Assembly (NCBI GenBank): GCA_963665405.2
Contig: CAXXUH010000002.1
Coordinates: 1 to 41,324 of the forward strand
Length of the DNA stretch: 41,324 nt
Reading direction: 5' to 3'
Origin: G963665405 sp963665405
GTDB taxonomy: Bacteria > Chloroflexota > Dehalococcoidia > Lucifugimonadales > G963665405
The notes beneath the pieces are model-generated. The model was not told where the DNA came from. It saw nothing but the letters and a program-made list of their open reading frames with translations, and did no database searches. The position numbers were made by a program, and so were the translations under genes. Below, in pieces: positions 8,165-18,454 of this stretch. Position 1 is the stretch's first letter, and every line of letters starts with the position of its first letter.

Positions 8165-8182
8165 GTCCTTCCACGGAAGGAC
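8165..8182. repeat. Palindromic CCTTCC...GGAAGG repeat, copy a
   Basis: GTCCTTCC-AC-GGAAGGAC is an 8-bp perfect stem with a 2-nt loop. The same core occurs at 16295-16310, and with an imperfect right arm at 12217-12232, each time in an intergenic region. Confidence 0.65.
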
Positions 8183-8341
8183 TCCTCAGCATGACAACCA
8201 CGACCTCCGCTTCGTTGTGGTCGTGGCAGCGCGGAAAGGGTTTGCCCTGACGGGCACCCTAGCGGACGGCGGGGCTGCGTCGTTATACTGGAATCGCTCC
8301 CGTTTCGCGGCCTCTAGCAGGACGACGAAACATGGGGTGAG

Positions 8342-8388
8342 CAGAGGGGTGAAATCCCTTTGCCGGGAGTCTGAGGGTGTCCCTCAGA
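8342..8388 (-). repeat. Two-hairpin intergenic repeat, copy 6
   Basis: Minus orientation, upstream of the class-V aminotransferase. Hairpin 1 (8370-8388) is standard. Hairpin 2 is weakened to a roughly 4-bp AGGG/CCCT stem. Confidence 0.8.
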
Positions 8389-8483
8389 TATGATTTCTCC
8401 CCCCTTCCTGGCCGGGAAGGAGGCCAGGGGGATGGTCGAAAGGCGTTTTCGACGCCCTCCTAAGAACAACCCGGAGATAGAGC

Positions 8484-9596
8484 TTGAACCTGCGTATACC
8501 CGGTCCCATCCCCGTTCCCGACGAGATCCTCGAGACGATGTGCCGCCAGGTGATCAATCATCGCGGCCCGGAGTTCAAGGAGCTCCTTTATCGGATCACC
8601 GACCGGCTCAAGCAGGTGTTCGAGACCTCCGGAGACGTGATCATCCTGACGGCGTCGGGCACCGGAGCGATGGAGGCCGCCCTGGTGAACACCCTATCGC
8701 CGGGAGACAGGGTCCTGTGCGCGAGCGCCGGGGCGTTCGGCGACCGATTCGGCCAGATAGCCAGAGCCTTCGGAGCCGACGTCGTCGACGTCTGCTTCGA
8801 GGCCGGAGCCGCGATCGACCCCGACGCGGTCCGCGGCGCCCTCGCCAAAGACCCTGAGATCACGACTGTCCTGGTGACCCACAACGAGACGTCCACCGGC
8901 GTCACCAGCGATCTGGAGTCCATCTCCACGGTGGTCAAGGGCGAGTTCGACAAGCTGCTGCTGGTCGACGGGATCAGCAGCGTCTGCTCGCTACCGCTGC
9001 CGACGGACGCCTGGCGCTGCGACGTCGTCGCTTCCGCGTCACAGAAGGGGTGGATGGTCCCGCCCGGGCTGGCCTTCATCAGCTTTAGTCAGAGGGCCTG
9101 GGACGCCCACTCGAAGGCCACCATGCCGAGGTTCTACTTCGATGTCTCAACGTCCATGAGGTACTTCGAGACCGGCCAACCCCCCTGGACGCCCGCGCTG
9201 CCCGTCATGTTCGCGCTGGACCTCGCCCTCGACGCAATCATAGAGGAGGGACTGGAAGCCATATTCGCGCGCCACCGGAAGATCGCGGGGATGATGCGGG
9301 AGGGGGTGAAGAGGCTTGGATTGTCACTCCTCCCCGAGGATCGGGTCGCTTCGGACAGCATGACCGCCGTCAGGGTCCCTGCGGGAGTCGACGGAGTCCG
9401 CCTGGTGGCCGAGATGCGGAAGAAGCACGGCGTTGTGACCGCGGGGGGCCAGCAGGCTCTCCGCGGGAAGATAATCCGTATCGGCCACATGGGGCAGACC
9501 ACCGCCGCGGATATCCAGAGTGTGATCGATGCGCTCGAGGAGGTCCTTCCAAGGCTAGGCTTCGCGACCGGGGCCGCGGCGGCTCATAGGGCCTGA
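8484..9596 (+). CDS. Class-V aminotransferase (alanine/serine-glyoxylate aminotransferase family)
   Basis: This 370-aa fold-type I PLP enzyme has the AGAT/SGAT layout: N-terminal RIPGPIPVPDEI, GTGAMEAA at 59-66 (cofactor phosphate), D162 for the pyridine nitrogen (LVDGISS), and the PLP lysine K188 in SASQKGW. Family members move amino groups between serine or alanine and glyoxylate or pyruvate; several bacterial ones make serine from hydroxypyruvate or degrade it. No serA or glycerate genes are adjacent, so direction and substrate are open. The TTG start at 8484 is supported by GGAG (8473-8476), and starting here preserves the conserved N-terminal motif. Confidence 0.88.
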   Translation: MNLRIPGPIPVPDEILETMCRQVINHRGPEFKELLYRITDRLKQVFETSGDVIILTASGTGAMEAALVNTLSPGDRVLCASAGAFGDRFGQIARAFGADVVDVCFEAGAAIDPDAVRGALAKDPEITTVLVTHNETSTGVTSDLESISTVVKGEFDKLLLVDGISSVCSLPLPTDAWRCDVVASASQKGWMVPPGLAFISFSQRAWDAHSKATMPRFYFDVSTSMRYFETGQPPWTPALPVMFALDLALDAIIEEGLEAIFARHRKIAGMMREGVKRLGLSLLPEDRVASDSMTAVRVPAGVDGVRLVAEMRKKHGVVTAGGQQALRGKIIRIGHMGQTTAADIQSVIDALEEVLPRLGFATGAAAAHRA

Positions 9597-9655
9597 CGGC
9601 ATCAGGGACGGCACGGATAGCATCTAAGCAGCACGTCTGGTTCGGAGGGGACGCC

Positions 9656-10125
9656 ATGCCGGTGCCCGAGATGCTCAAGGCGATAGAGCGGCTGCGGATG
9701 CTGCTGTCCGTGATCCGGGACAAGGACGAAGAGCTTCGGGCTCTGCGCCGGGACTTCCGCCGCCAGCTAGACCGCGCACCGAACTACGCCATCCATAGCG
9801 GCAACTCTCTCGACGCATCGCTGGGCGCTATGAACGAGATCCAGGAGCGCCTCAACGGCGTCGACGTCACGCTCGACCATCTGTCGGCGATCACGACCAG
9901 GGCCGAGCAGGAGCTGCACGCCCTGTCGCTCACCAACAAGATCGAGGAGGCGAAGGTCGAGCTAGGGGAGCTTGAGGCGAAGGGCAATCCCACCGAGGAT
10001 ACGCTGAAGCAGGTGCAAGAGCTGCGGCGCTTCATCGAAGAGGGGAGCATCCGCGCCGGGCAGACGATCACCGGGGAGGTCGAGAACGATGCCCGGCCCC
10101 CCGCCGGAGGGGACACGGAGGGGGG

Positions 10126-10129
<4 letters not shown>
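9656..10129 (+). CDS. Hypothetical coiled-coil protein
   Basis: I do not recognise this 157-aa protein. It is rich in charged residues, with long heptad-like stretches at about 3-40 (IERLRMLLSVIRDKDEEL) and 55-125 (ERLNGVDVTLDHL, then KIEEAKVELGELEAK), so a helical, probably coiled-coil, cytoplasmic protein is likely. There is no signal peptide or membrane segment. The C-terminus is low-complexity and acidic. The ATG at 9656 has GGAGG a few bases upstream. Its TAG stop shares the palindromic CTAG with the stop of ftsH on the other strand (10126-10129), so the two genes converge and overlap by 4 bp. Confidence 0.7.
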
Positions 10130-11976
<1,847 letters not shown>

Positions 11977-12367
11977 TCAGTCCTCTCCGCGCGGCGCGCC
12001 GCTACGACCAGGGCGCATACTCGTCCACAGCATCATATTACATTAACGACGGACACAAAGCAAAGGTTATGGGGTGGGTTCCGCAGGCCATCGAGGCGGG
12101 CCTTACGGCGTTGCCACAGGCTTCGCCACGCTGCCTCACAGCCTGTCGGGTCGCCGACGTCGATCGCAAACTACCGGCCCCCGAGAGAAGAGGGAAGGTG
12201 CCGAGGGACACGCTCATCCTTCCGCAGAGGGACCGGCATGGGGGTTTCGTCCATCCGCAGGTCCGCTCTTCGCTTGTCGTGTCGTGTTAGGACCGTGGCA
12301 ACGGCGGTCGAATGCTATACTCCAGAACGCGGATCCCGCCAGCGACCGATCGACGTTTGGAGAATCC
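11977..12367. other. ftsH / M16 peptidase divergent intergenic region
   Basis: This 391-bp region must hold promoters for both divergent genes. The only clear structure is a CATCCTTCCGCAGAGGGACC segment (12214-12235) related to the palindromic repeats at 8165 and 16295. The frame of the M16 gene happens to be open back to 12074, but that extension has no family similarity and no Shine-Dalgarno sequence. Confidence 0.5.
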
Positions 12368-15025
12368 ATGCTTGTCATCGATCACGAGAAGTTCACGCTG
12401 CCCAACGGCCTCGAGGTCGTCGTCCATGAAGACCACTCGCTGCCCATGGTAGCGGTGAACGTCTGGTACCACGTAGGTTCGAAGGACGAGGAGCCGGGGC
12501 GAACCGGCTTCGCCCATCTGTTCGAGCACGTGATGTTCGAGGGCTCCAAACACCACGACGCGAGCTTCTTCGAGCCGCTCCAGAAGGTCGGCGCGAACCT
12601 GAACGGCTCTACCACGCCGGACAGGACGAACTACTGGGAGACGCTTCCCAGCAACTACCTGGAGCTGGCCCTCTGGCTCGAGTCGGATCGCATGGGCTTC
12701 CTGCTGGATGCCCTCGACCAGAGCCGCTTCGACATTCAGCGCGACGTCGTCAAGAACGAGCGGCGGCAGAGCTACGAGAACCGCCCATACGGAATGGTTC
12801 CGCTGCTCCTCCAGCCTGCGCTGTTTCCCGCTCCCCACCCGTATAGCTGGCCGACGATCGGGTCGCCGGAGGACCTTGACTCCGCCTCTCTCGACGACAT
12901 CAAGGAGTTCTTTCGACGCTTCTACAGCCCGTCGAACGCGAGTGTAGCGATCGCCGGCGACGTGGCCAAAGACGAGGCCCTCCGGCTGGTCGAGCGCTAC
13001 TTCTCGGACCTCCCGCCGGGCCCGGCCATCAACAGGGTCGGGAGAATGGACTCCAAGCTGACGGGCGAGGTCAGTCTCACGACGACGGACCGCGTCCAGC
13101 TGCCCAGGCTGCACATGGTCTGGCCTTCCAGGCCTCTTTTCGACGACGACGAGGCTCCGCTGGACCTGCTGGCGGCAGTGCTGGCAGATGGAAAGACCTC
13201 CAGGCTCTACCGCACCCTGGTCTACGAGACGCAGATAGCTCGGGACGTGTACGCCGGCCACTACTCTCAGGAGATATCCGGCGAGTTCTTCATCCAGATC
13301 ACCGCGAACCCTGGGCATGGCCTGGAGGAGATCCAGAGCGTGCTGGATTCGGAGCTGGACGGCATTCGCCGTGAGCCGCCAACCGAGACGGAGCTGACCC
13401 GCGCCGTGAACCGGATTCAGGCTCAGCACGTCAGGCAGCTCGAGCGTGCCGGGGGGTTCGGAGGCAGGGCCGACCAGCTCAACCACTACAACGTTTTCGC
13501 GGGCGACCCATCGCTGATCAACTCGGTCATGGATCGCTATACGGCCGTCACCTCGGACGACATCAGCCGCGTCGCGGCCTCGGTTCTGGGTGACGATCAC
13601 GTTCGGATCAGCGTCCTTCCGGAGGCCACCCTCACGAGCTCGACCCCATCGCTGGACCGCTCCACGCTGCCGCGGGCGGCCGCACCCGCACGGTTCAAGC
13701 CGCCGGTACCCCGCCGCGAGCGTCTATCGAACGGCCTCGGGGTTCTGATCATGGAGCAGCCGTCTCTCCCTATGGTGAGTCTCGGTCTGACGGTCGCCGC
13801 CGGGGCGGTCACCGATCCGCGGCAGATGCCGGGGCTGGCGAGCATGACGGCGTCCCTGCTCCCGGAGGGCACGACCAGTAGATCGAGCCAGCAAGTCGCC
13901 GAAGAGATGGAGTTCCTGGGGTCGCGGTTGCAGAGCGATACCGGCCGCCAGCACGCATTCGTCTCCGCCGAGACGCTGTCGGCCCACTGGCCCAAGGCCC
14001 TGGAGATCATCGCCGACGTGCTGAGGAACCCTACCTTCCCACCGGAGGAGGTGGAGCGGATTCGCAAGCAGCGGCTGACGGATCTGAACCGGGTCTCGGA
14101 CGATCCGGCGCTGATAGCCTCCCGCGCCTCCCGGGCGCTGATTTTCGGGCCAGACAGCAAGTACGGACACCCAGCGAACGGGCGGGTCGAGTCCGTCGAA
14201 TCGATGACGGAAGCCGATCTCAAGTTTCATCTGCGGGCCCGCTACTCCCCGAGCAGCGCCACCCTGATCGCCGTGGGCAGGATCGACGTGGACGAGCTGA
14301 TGTCCCGCGCGGAAGAGCTGTTCGGCGACTGGGCGAGCGACGGGGCAGCGCCCGGCCTCGACGCCGCGGACGGCCTGGCTCCGGACGTGGCGGAGACGAC
14401 TCTGTTCCTCGCCGACAAGCCCGGGGCCGCGCAGTCCGTAATCAGAGCAGGCCACTTGACGATCCCTCGACTCGACCCCGAGTACCACCGGATGGACCTC
14501 CTGAACGACGTTTTCGGCGGGCAGTTCTCCGCTCGGCTCAACATGAACCTGCGCGAGGACAAGGGCTACAGCTACGGGTACACCTCGATCATCGACTGGC
14601 AGCTCGACGGCTCGGCCCTGCTGGCCGGCGGGGCGGTCCAGACCGCGGTGACCAAGGAGGCGGTGGTCGAGACGCTCAAGGAGTTCGCGGAGATCAGGGG
14701 CTCGCGGCCTGTCACGGACGACGAGTTCCGCGCCGCCAAGGACGGGCTGCTGCGAGGCTTCCCGTCGCTATTCGAGACGCAGGGGCAGATCGCCGGTCAG
14801 CTCGCCCGCCTCGCCGCCTTCGGCCTGCCGGACGACTACTACTCGGGGTATTTGGATCGGGTCGACGCGGTCTCGCTGGAGGACGTTCGCCGAGCAGCCG
14901 GCGAGCGGATCGACGACGGGCGTCTCAGCGTCCTCGTGGTCGGAGACATGAAGGTCGTCGAGCCGGGACTCCGAGAGCTCGGTTACCCGGTGGTCCGGGT
15001 CGACTACGAGGGCCGGCCGCTGTAG
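12368..15025 (+). CDS. M16-family zinc peptidase, two-domain
   Basis: This is an 885-aa pitrilysin/processing-peptidase-like protein made of two M16 halves. The N-terminal half has the inverted zinc motif HLFEH (H50, E53, H54) with E130 as third ligand (VVKNERRQSYENRPYG), so it is catalytically complete. The C-terminal half starts at about 450 (RRERLSNGLGVLIMEQ) and lacks HxxEH at the equivalent position (PGLASMTASLL), matching the usual active plus inactive arrangement that closes into a clamshell. Substrates are typically small peptides or transit-peptide-like fragments. ATG 12368 has GGAG at 12359-12362. I see no signal peptide, so a cytoplasmic location is likely. Confidence 0.92.
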   Translation: MLVIDHEKFTLPNGLEVVVHEDHSLPMVAVNVWYHVGSKDEEPGRTGFAHLFEHVMFEGSKHHDASFFEPLQKVGANLNGSTTPDRTNYWETLPSNYLELALWLESDRMGFLLDALDQSRFDIQRDVVKNERRQSYENRPYGMVPLLLQPALFPAPHPYSWPTIGSPEDLDSASLDDIKEFFRRFYSPSNASVAIAGDVAKDEALRLVERYFSDLPPGPAINRVGRMDSKLTGEVSLTTTDRVQLPRLHMVWPSRPLFDDDEAPLDLLAAVLADGKTSRLYRTLVYETQIARDVYAGHYSQEISGEFFIQITANPGHGLEEIQSVLDSELDGIRREPPTETELTRAVNRIQAQHVRQLERAGGFGGRADQLNHYNVFAGDPSLINSVMDRYTAVTSDDISRVAASVLGDDHVRISVLPEATLTSSTPSLDRSTLPRAAAPARFKPPVPRRERLSNGLGVLIMEQPSLPMVSLGLTVAAGAVTDPRQMPGLASMTASLLPEGTTSRSSQQVAEEMEFLGSRLQSDTGRQHAFVSAETLSAHWPKALEIIADVLRNPTFPPEEVERIRKQRLTDLNRVSDDPALIASRASRALIFGPDSKYGHPANGRVESVESMTEADLKFHLRARYSPSSATLIAVGRIDVDELMSRAEELFGDWASDGAAPGLDAADGLAPDVAETTLFLADKPGAAQSVIRAGHLTIPRLDPEYHRMDLLNDVFGGQFSARLNMNLREDKGYSYGYTSIIDWQLDGSALLAGGAVQTAVTKEAVVETLKEFAEIRGSRPVTDDEFRAAKDGLLRGFPSLFETQGQIAGQLARLAAFGLPDDYYSGYLDRVDAVSLEDVRRAAGERIDDGRLSVLVVGDMKVVEPGLRELGYPVVRVDYEGRPL

Positions 15026-15131
15026 CATTCGCGCCCTTCGTGGCGCAGCCCCGGCTCCAGCCGTGTGTTGGAAGAACCGTTCGACCATCCCCCTGGCCCC
15101 CTTCCTGGCCAGGAAGGGGGGAGAAATCTTT

Positions 15132-15186
15132 TCTGAGGGACACCCTCAGACTCCCGGCAAAGGGCTTCGCCCCTCTGCACACCCCA
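15132..15186 (+). repeat. Two-hairpin intergenic repeat, copy 7
   Basis: Hairpin 1 TCTGAGGG-ACA-CCCTCAGA is standard. Hairpin 2 is AGGGCTTCGCCCCT with one G missing from the left arm. It is followed by the TCTGCACACCCC tail. Together with 15296-15350 it is the front of a tandem duplication. Confidence 0.85.
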
Positions 15187-15295
15187 TGGTTCATCGCCCT
15201 GCTAGGGACGTTCTGGGAAGGCCCTCCCGGCTATGGCGTGCTCGGGGACGGCACCGGGCCCAGGTGCGGCCCGAACCAGCTCGATCAAAATCATA

Positions 15296-15350
15296 TCTGG
15301 GGGACACCCTCAGACTCCCGGCAAAGGGGCTTCACCCCTCTACACACCCC
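15296..15350 (+). repeat. Two-hairpin intergenic repeat, copy 8
   Basis: Hairpin 1 is TCTGGGGG-ACA-CCCTCAGA, with one mispair. Hairpin 2 is AGGGGCTTCACCCCT. Confidence 0.8.
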
Positions 15351-15459
15351 ATGTTTCGTCATCCGGCTAGGGGCGTTCTGGGAAGGCTTCCCGGCTGCGG
15401 CGTGCTCGGGAACAGCACCGGGCCCAGATGCGGTCCGAACCAGCTCAGCCATCCCCCTA

Positions 15460-16134
15460 CTAGACCTCCTCGGCTTCGCGAATGTGTGCGGCGTCGTTCA
15501 GGCAGACCGGGAACCAGCCTCTGCTCGTGAACACGAACCTCGAGATCGAGCAGTTGTCCATCCCCATCCGCCAGATCAGTCGGTCGCTGAAGCCCATGAT
15601 GTAGTGGAACAGGGTCTTGGTGGCCGCGCCGTGCCCGACGATGGCGACCTTCAGAGAGGTCGGGGCGGAGGTCAGGTCCTCGTTGTAGATCAGCTCGTCC
15701 TCGAGCCACTGGGATACGCGCCGCTGCACGATCCGGAGCGACTCGCCGCCGGGAGGGACGAAGTCGAAGCCCTTGGCGCTCATATAGGCCCTTAGCTCGG
15801 GCGTGTAGGCGTCCTCCTCGCGCACTCCCTGCCAGCCGTCCGACCGCTGCTCGACGAGGGCCGCCACCCTGCTGAACGGGCGGTCCGGCTGTCCCATCGA
15901 CTCCAGCATCGCCTCGGTGGTCTGGATGGCGCGGGTCATCGTCGAGGAGTAGATTCGGTCGAACTCGGGCCTCTCCCGCGCGAACCGCCGTCCCAAGAGC
16001 CTGGCCTGGAGCCAGCCCTTCTCCGTCAGCGGGGAGTTGGCGTCTTGTCCGACGACGTAGCCCGGTATGGAGTTGGATACCGACTGGCCATGCCGGATGA
16101 AGTAGATCTCGCAGCGGAAGTTCTCATGGATCAA
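15460..16134 (-). CDS. Histidine phosphatase (phosphoglycerate mutase-like)
   Basis: This 224-aa branch-1 histidine phosphatase superfamily member has the phosphohistidine motif IRHGQS (H15) near the N-terminus, SSTMTRAIQTTE with the second arginine, a conserved Glu region (VEQRSDGWQG), and the second histidine in VGHGAATK. The superfamily includes cofactor-dependent phosphoglycerate mutases, alpha-ribazole phosphatases and broad phosphatases; the substrate here is not determinable. The frame is open to 16290, but TTG 16134 is the best start: AGGAG (complement of 16142-16146) lies 7 nt upstream, and this places IRHGQS at the usual distance from the N-terminus. Confidence 0.85.
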   Translation of the reverse strand: MIHENFRCEIYFIRHGQSVSNSIPGYVVGQDANSPLTEKGWLQARLLGRRFARERPEFDRIYSSTMTRAIQTTEAMLESMGQPDRPFSRVAALVEQRSDGWQGVREEDAYTPELRAYMSAKGFDFVPPGGESLRIVQRRVSQWLEDELIYNEDLTSAPTSLKVAIVGHGAATKTLFHYIMGFSDRLIWRMGMDNCSISRFVFTSRGWFPVCLNDAAHIREAEEV

Positions 16135-16294
16135 GGGCAGGCTCCTTTGGGTTTCGATTAATCGGTGAGTCTCCGACCGTCGATGATACCGGGGCGAGAC
16201 TGGAATCGCCAGCCGGCCGGTAAGACCGGCAGCTATAACGACCACGAGGGGCGACTTATAGAGGGCCAGACCGCCAGAGATCCAGGGCACCTCA

Positions 16295-16310
16295 TCCTTC
16301 CGCGGAAGGA
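16295..16310. repeat. Palindromic CCTTCC...GGAAGG repeat, copy c
   Basis: TCCTTCCGCGGAAGGA is a perfect 16-nt palindrome preceded by CTCA, as in the related copy near 12217. It sits between the divergent histidine phosphatase and SDR genes. Confidence 0.65.
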
Positions 16311-16311
16311 C

Positions 16312-16346
16312 CGCGAAGGGAACTCTGCCCCCTTTCGCAACCCCCG
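16312..16346 (+). repeat. Degenerate second-hairpin element (variant B)
   Basis: GCGAAGGG-AACTCTGC-CCCTTTCGC pairs with a single bulge and is followed by AACCCCC, resembling the hairpin-2 half of the dispersed repeat. No clear hairpin 1 precedes it. Confidence 0.45.
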
Positions 16347-16410
16347 GTTGGGCCTGGCGCCTGCCCTTTGCACCCCTCCCCTCAGAAGGGGCCGGACCTC
16401 TGGAACGACC

Positions 16411-16445
16411 AGTGGATGGCCAACTATCGGACTGTGAAAAGGCCC
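16411..16445 (+). repeat. GTGGATGGCCAA repeat, copy 1
   Basis: The 35-bp segment with GTGGATGGCCAAC, ATCGGACT and GTGAAAAGGCCC recurs at 23651-23685 with only a few mismatches. Both copies lie upstream of plus-strand genes (100 and 156 bp before SDR 1 and the sugar dehydrogenase). Confidence 0.7.
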
Positions 16446-16544
16446 GGCCGCTCCTGTGCTGCGGGAACCTGTAGTGGCCCGGGCGCGTTTCTGCTATCGT
16501 TGCGTCTGGGTTTCGCGGCGACTCGACCCGTCGGAGGAACGCAT

Positions 16545-17402
16545 TTGGGAAATCGGCTGGAAGGCAAGGTAGCCGTGGTGACCGGAGGAGGTCGCGGCAT
16601 CGGCCGCGGCGTAGCCCTCCTGCTGGCCGAAGAGGGTGCCGCTCTGGTCGTCAACGACCTTGGCTGTGAGGTGGACGGGACGGGCGCCTCGCCTGGGCCC
16701 GCGGACCAGGTCGTCGAGCAGATCAGGTCCTCGGGCGGGAGGGCGGTAGCGAGCTACGGCGACGTGGCATCGATGGCCAGCGGCGAGGCCCTGATCCAGC
16801 AGGCTCTCGACTCGTTCGGCCGCTTGGACGTGCTGGTCAACAGCGCCGGAATCCGGAGGGACCGGACGATGCCGGAGATGAGCGCCGAGGATTTCTACCG
16901 TCTCATCGACAGCAACGTCAAGGGTACGTTCGTTCCGACCAGGTTCGCCTCTATCGTCTTTCGGCAGCAGCGGAGCGGCCGGATAGTCAGCATGACCTCC
17001 GACGCGGGCCTCGGCGAGATCGGCATGGCCAACTACGCGGCGGCGTCGGAGGCGATCGTCGGCATGACCCGCAACGTGGCCAGAGACATGGGCAGGTACG
17101 GGGTCACGTGCAACTCCATCTCACCGGTGGCGAGGACGCGGCTGTTTCCCGGCTCGGCGGACGAGCGTGGCGAATGGGACGGTCCAGGTTCAGCCGATGA
17201 TCCCGAGAACGTGGCGCCTCTGGCTGTGTACCTGTGCACGGATGCGGCTCCCCACGTCAATGGCCGCGTCTTCGGGGTACGGCAGGGCTCGATATACCTG
17301 TACTCGAACCCGGAGATCGAGCGGAGCCTGCACAAGTGGGGCAACTTCACGATGGACGAGATGGACGCCCTGGTCCCCGGCTCGATCGGGTCCTCGCTGT
17401 GA
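16545..17402 (+). CDS. SDR-family oxidoreductase lacking the catalytic lysine
   Basis: This 285-aa protein has a classical SDR Rossmann fold resembling the (3R)-hydroxyacyl-CoA dehydrogenase domain of peroxisomal MFE-2: TGGGRGIG cofactor motif (13-20), VVNDLG...DGTGAS insert, NSAG (99-102), S152 and Y164. The active-site motif reads YAAAS instead of YxxxK, so the Lys is replaced by Ser168 (codon TCG). The rest of the fold is intact and in frame. It may be inactive, have altered chemistry, or act as a partner of the neighbouring SDR, which has all residues and starts 15 bp downstream. The TTG start at 16545 is supported by GGAGG (16533-16537). The frame is open upstream, but that part has no SDR similarity. 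Confidence 0.88.
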   Translation: MGNRLEGKVAVVTGGGRGIGRGVALLLAEEGAALVVNDLGCEVDGTGASPGPADQVVEQIRSSGGRAVASYGDVASMASGEALIQQALDSFGRLDVLVNSAGIRRDRTMPEMSAEDFYRLIDSNVKGTFVPTRFASIVFRQQRSGRIVSMTSDAGLGEIGMANYAAASEAIVGMTRNVARDMGRYGVTCNSISPVARTRLFPGSADERGEWDGPGSADDPENVAPLAVYLCTDAAPHVNGRVFGVRQGSIYLYSNPEIERSLHKWGNFTMDEMDALVPGSIGSSL

Positions 17403-17417
17403 GAGAGAGCGGCTCCG

Positions 17418-18371
17418 ATGGGTGAGAGATTCAAGGGACGGGTGGCGATAGTGACCGGAGCCGGGCGGGGCATCGGCAGGACGGTCGCGATGCTGCTCGC
17501 CGAAGAGGGCGCGTCGGTCGTGGTCAACGACCTTGGCGGGGCCGTCGATGGCTCGGGCGGCTCTTCGACACCGGCGGACGAGGTCGTCGAAGAGATACGC
17601 CGAGCGGGCGGGTCCGCTGCGGCGAGCCACGAATCGGTCGCCGAGCTCGACTCGGCCGGCAGGATCGTGCGGCAGACGATCGACACTTTCGGGCGCCTGG
17701 ACGTCCTGGTCAACGTGGCCGGCGTGCTGCGCGACCGGATGGTCTTCAACATGAGCGAGGCCGAGTGGGATACCGTGCTGGGGGTTCACCTGCACGGCGC
17801 CTTCAACATGGTCAGGAGCGCCATCCCTCACATGATCGCGCAGAGGTACGGCAGAATCGTGCTGTTCTCGTCGATCTCCGGTTTACGATCGTCGGGTCAG
17901 GCCAACTACGCCGCCGCCAAGGAGGGCACGGTGGGGTTCGCCCGGGCCCTGGCCGGCGAGCTCGGACCCTTCGGCATCTCGGTCAACGCGGTCTACCCTG
18001 GAGCGGCGACACGAATGACGGCCACGGTCCCGGATACGGCCAGGCAGATGCGGAAGCAGGCCGCGGTCGCGTCCGGCGATCCAACGGCCAAGTCGGGGCA
18101 GATCATCGGGATCGAGGGGCCCTCGGAGGCTCACGCACCGGAGAACAACGCTCCCAAGGTCGTCTACCTCGCCAGCGAGGCCGGCGGGACCATCACGGGT
18201 CAGGTGATCGGAACCGCCGGATGGGCGATGGAGCTGTTCTCGCCCCGCCACGTCGTCAGGAGCATCCACAAGCGCTCGCGCTGGACTCTCGACGAGCTTG
18301 ACCGGCTCATGCCGATCTCGCTGACCGCGGGACTCGTCAACCCCGTGCCACCCGCACCTCCGAAACAGTAG
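17418..18371 (+). CDS. SDR-family oxidoreductase (MFE-2-like 3-hydroxyacyl-CoA dehydrogenase type)
   Basis: This 317-aa classical SDR is a close paralogue of the preceding gene. It has TGAGRGIG (13-20), the VVVNDLGGAVDGSG insert typical of MFE-2/17-beta-HSD4 dehydrogenases, NVAG (99-102), S152, Y164 and K168 (YAAAK), so it should be active with NAD(P). Numbering aligns residue for residue with SDR 1 up to the active site. Both proteins share an unusual tail with a (S/R)SLHKW or RSIHKRSRW segment followed by a D-E-x-D motif. A 15-bp spacing indicates one operon. The likely substrate is a hydroxyacyl-CoA or a related alcohol (inference). Confidence 0.9.
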   Translation: MGERFKGRVAIVTGAGRGIGRTVAMLLAEEGASVVVNDLGGAVDGSGGSSTPADEVVEEIRRAGGSAAASHESVAELDSAGRIVRQTIDTFGRLDVLVNVAGVLRDRMVFNMSEAEWDTVLGVHLHGAFNMVRSAIPHMIAQRYGRIVLFSSISGLRSSGQANYAAAKEGTVGFARALAGELGPFGISVNAVYPGAATRMTATVPDTARQMRKQAAVASGDPTAKSGQIIGIEGPSEAHAPENNAPKVVYLASEAGGTITGQVIGTAGWAMELFSPRHVVRSIHKRSRWTLDELDRLMPISLTAGLVNPVPPAPPKQ

Positions 18372-18454
18372 GGTCGGAGCGATGCCCGCGCACGAGATCC
18401 GGACTAGGCCCTCCGCTCGGGCAAGAATCCTCACGGAGCCGTAGGTCCGTCCCT

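Larger units (their letters stand above)
15132..15449 (+). repeat. Tandem duplication of ~160 bp containing the two-hairpin repeat
   Basis: The block 15132-15283 (repeat, then a segment with CGTTCTGGGAAGG and ACCGGGCCCAGGTGCGG) recurs at 15296-15449 with scattered substitutions. It fills the 434-bp gap between the convergent M16 and histidine-phosphatase genes; there is no gene in it. Confidence 0.8.

Noticed and set aside
12074..12367. 98-residue N-terminal extension of the M16 peptidase
   Set aside because: No family similarity; the Shine-Dalgarno sequence and M16 N-terminus point to ATG 12368.
15460..16290. 276-aa version of the histidine phosphatase
   Set aside because: The extra 52 residues have no similarity, and TTG 16134 has a well-placed AGGAG.
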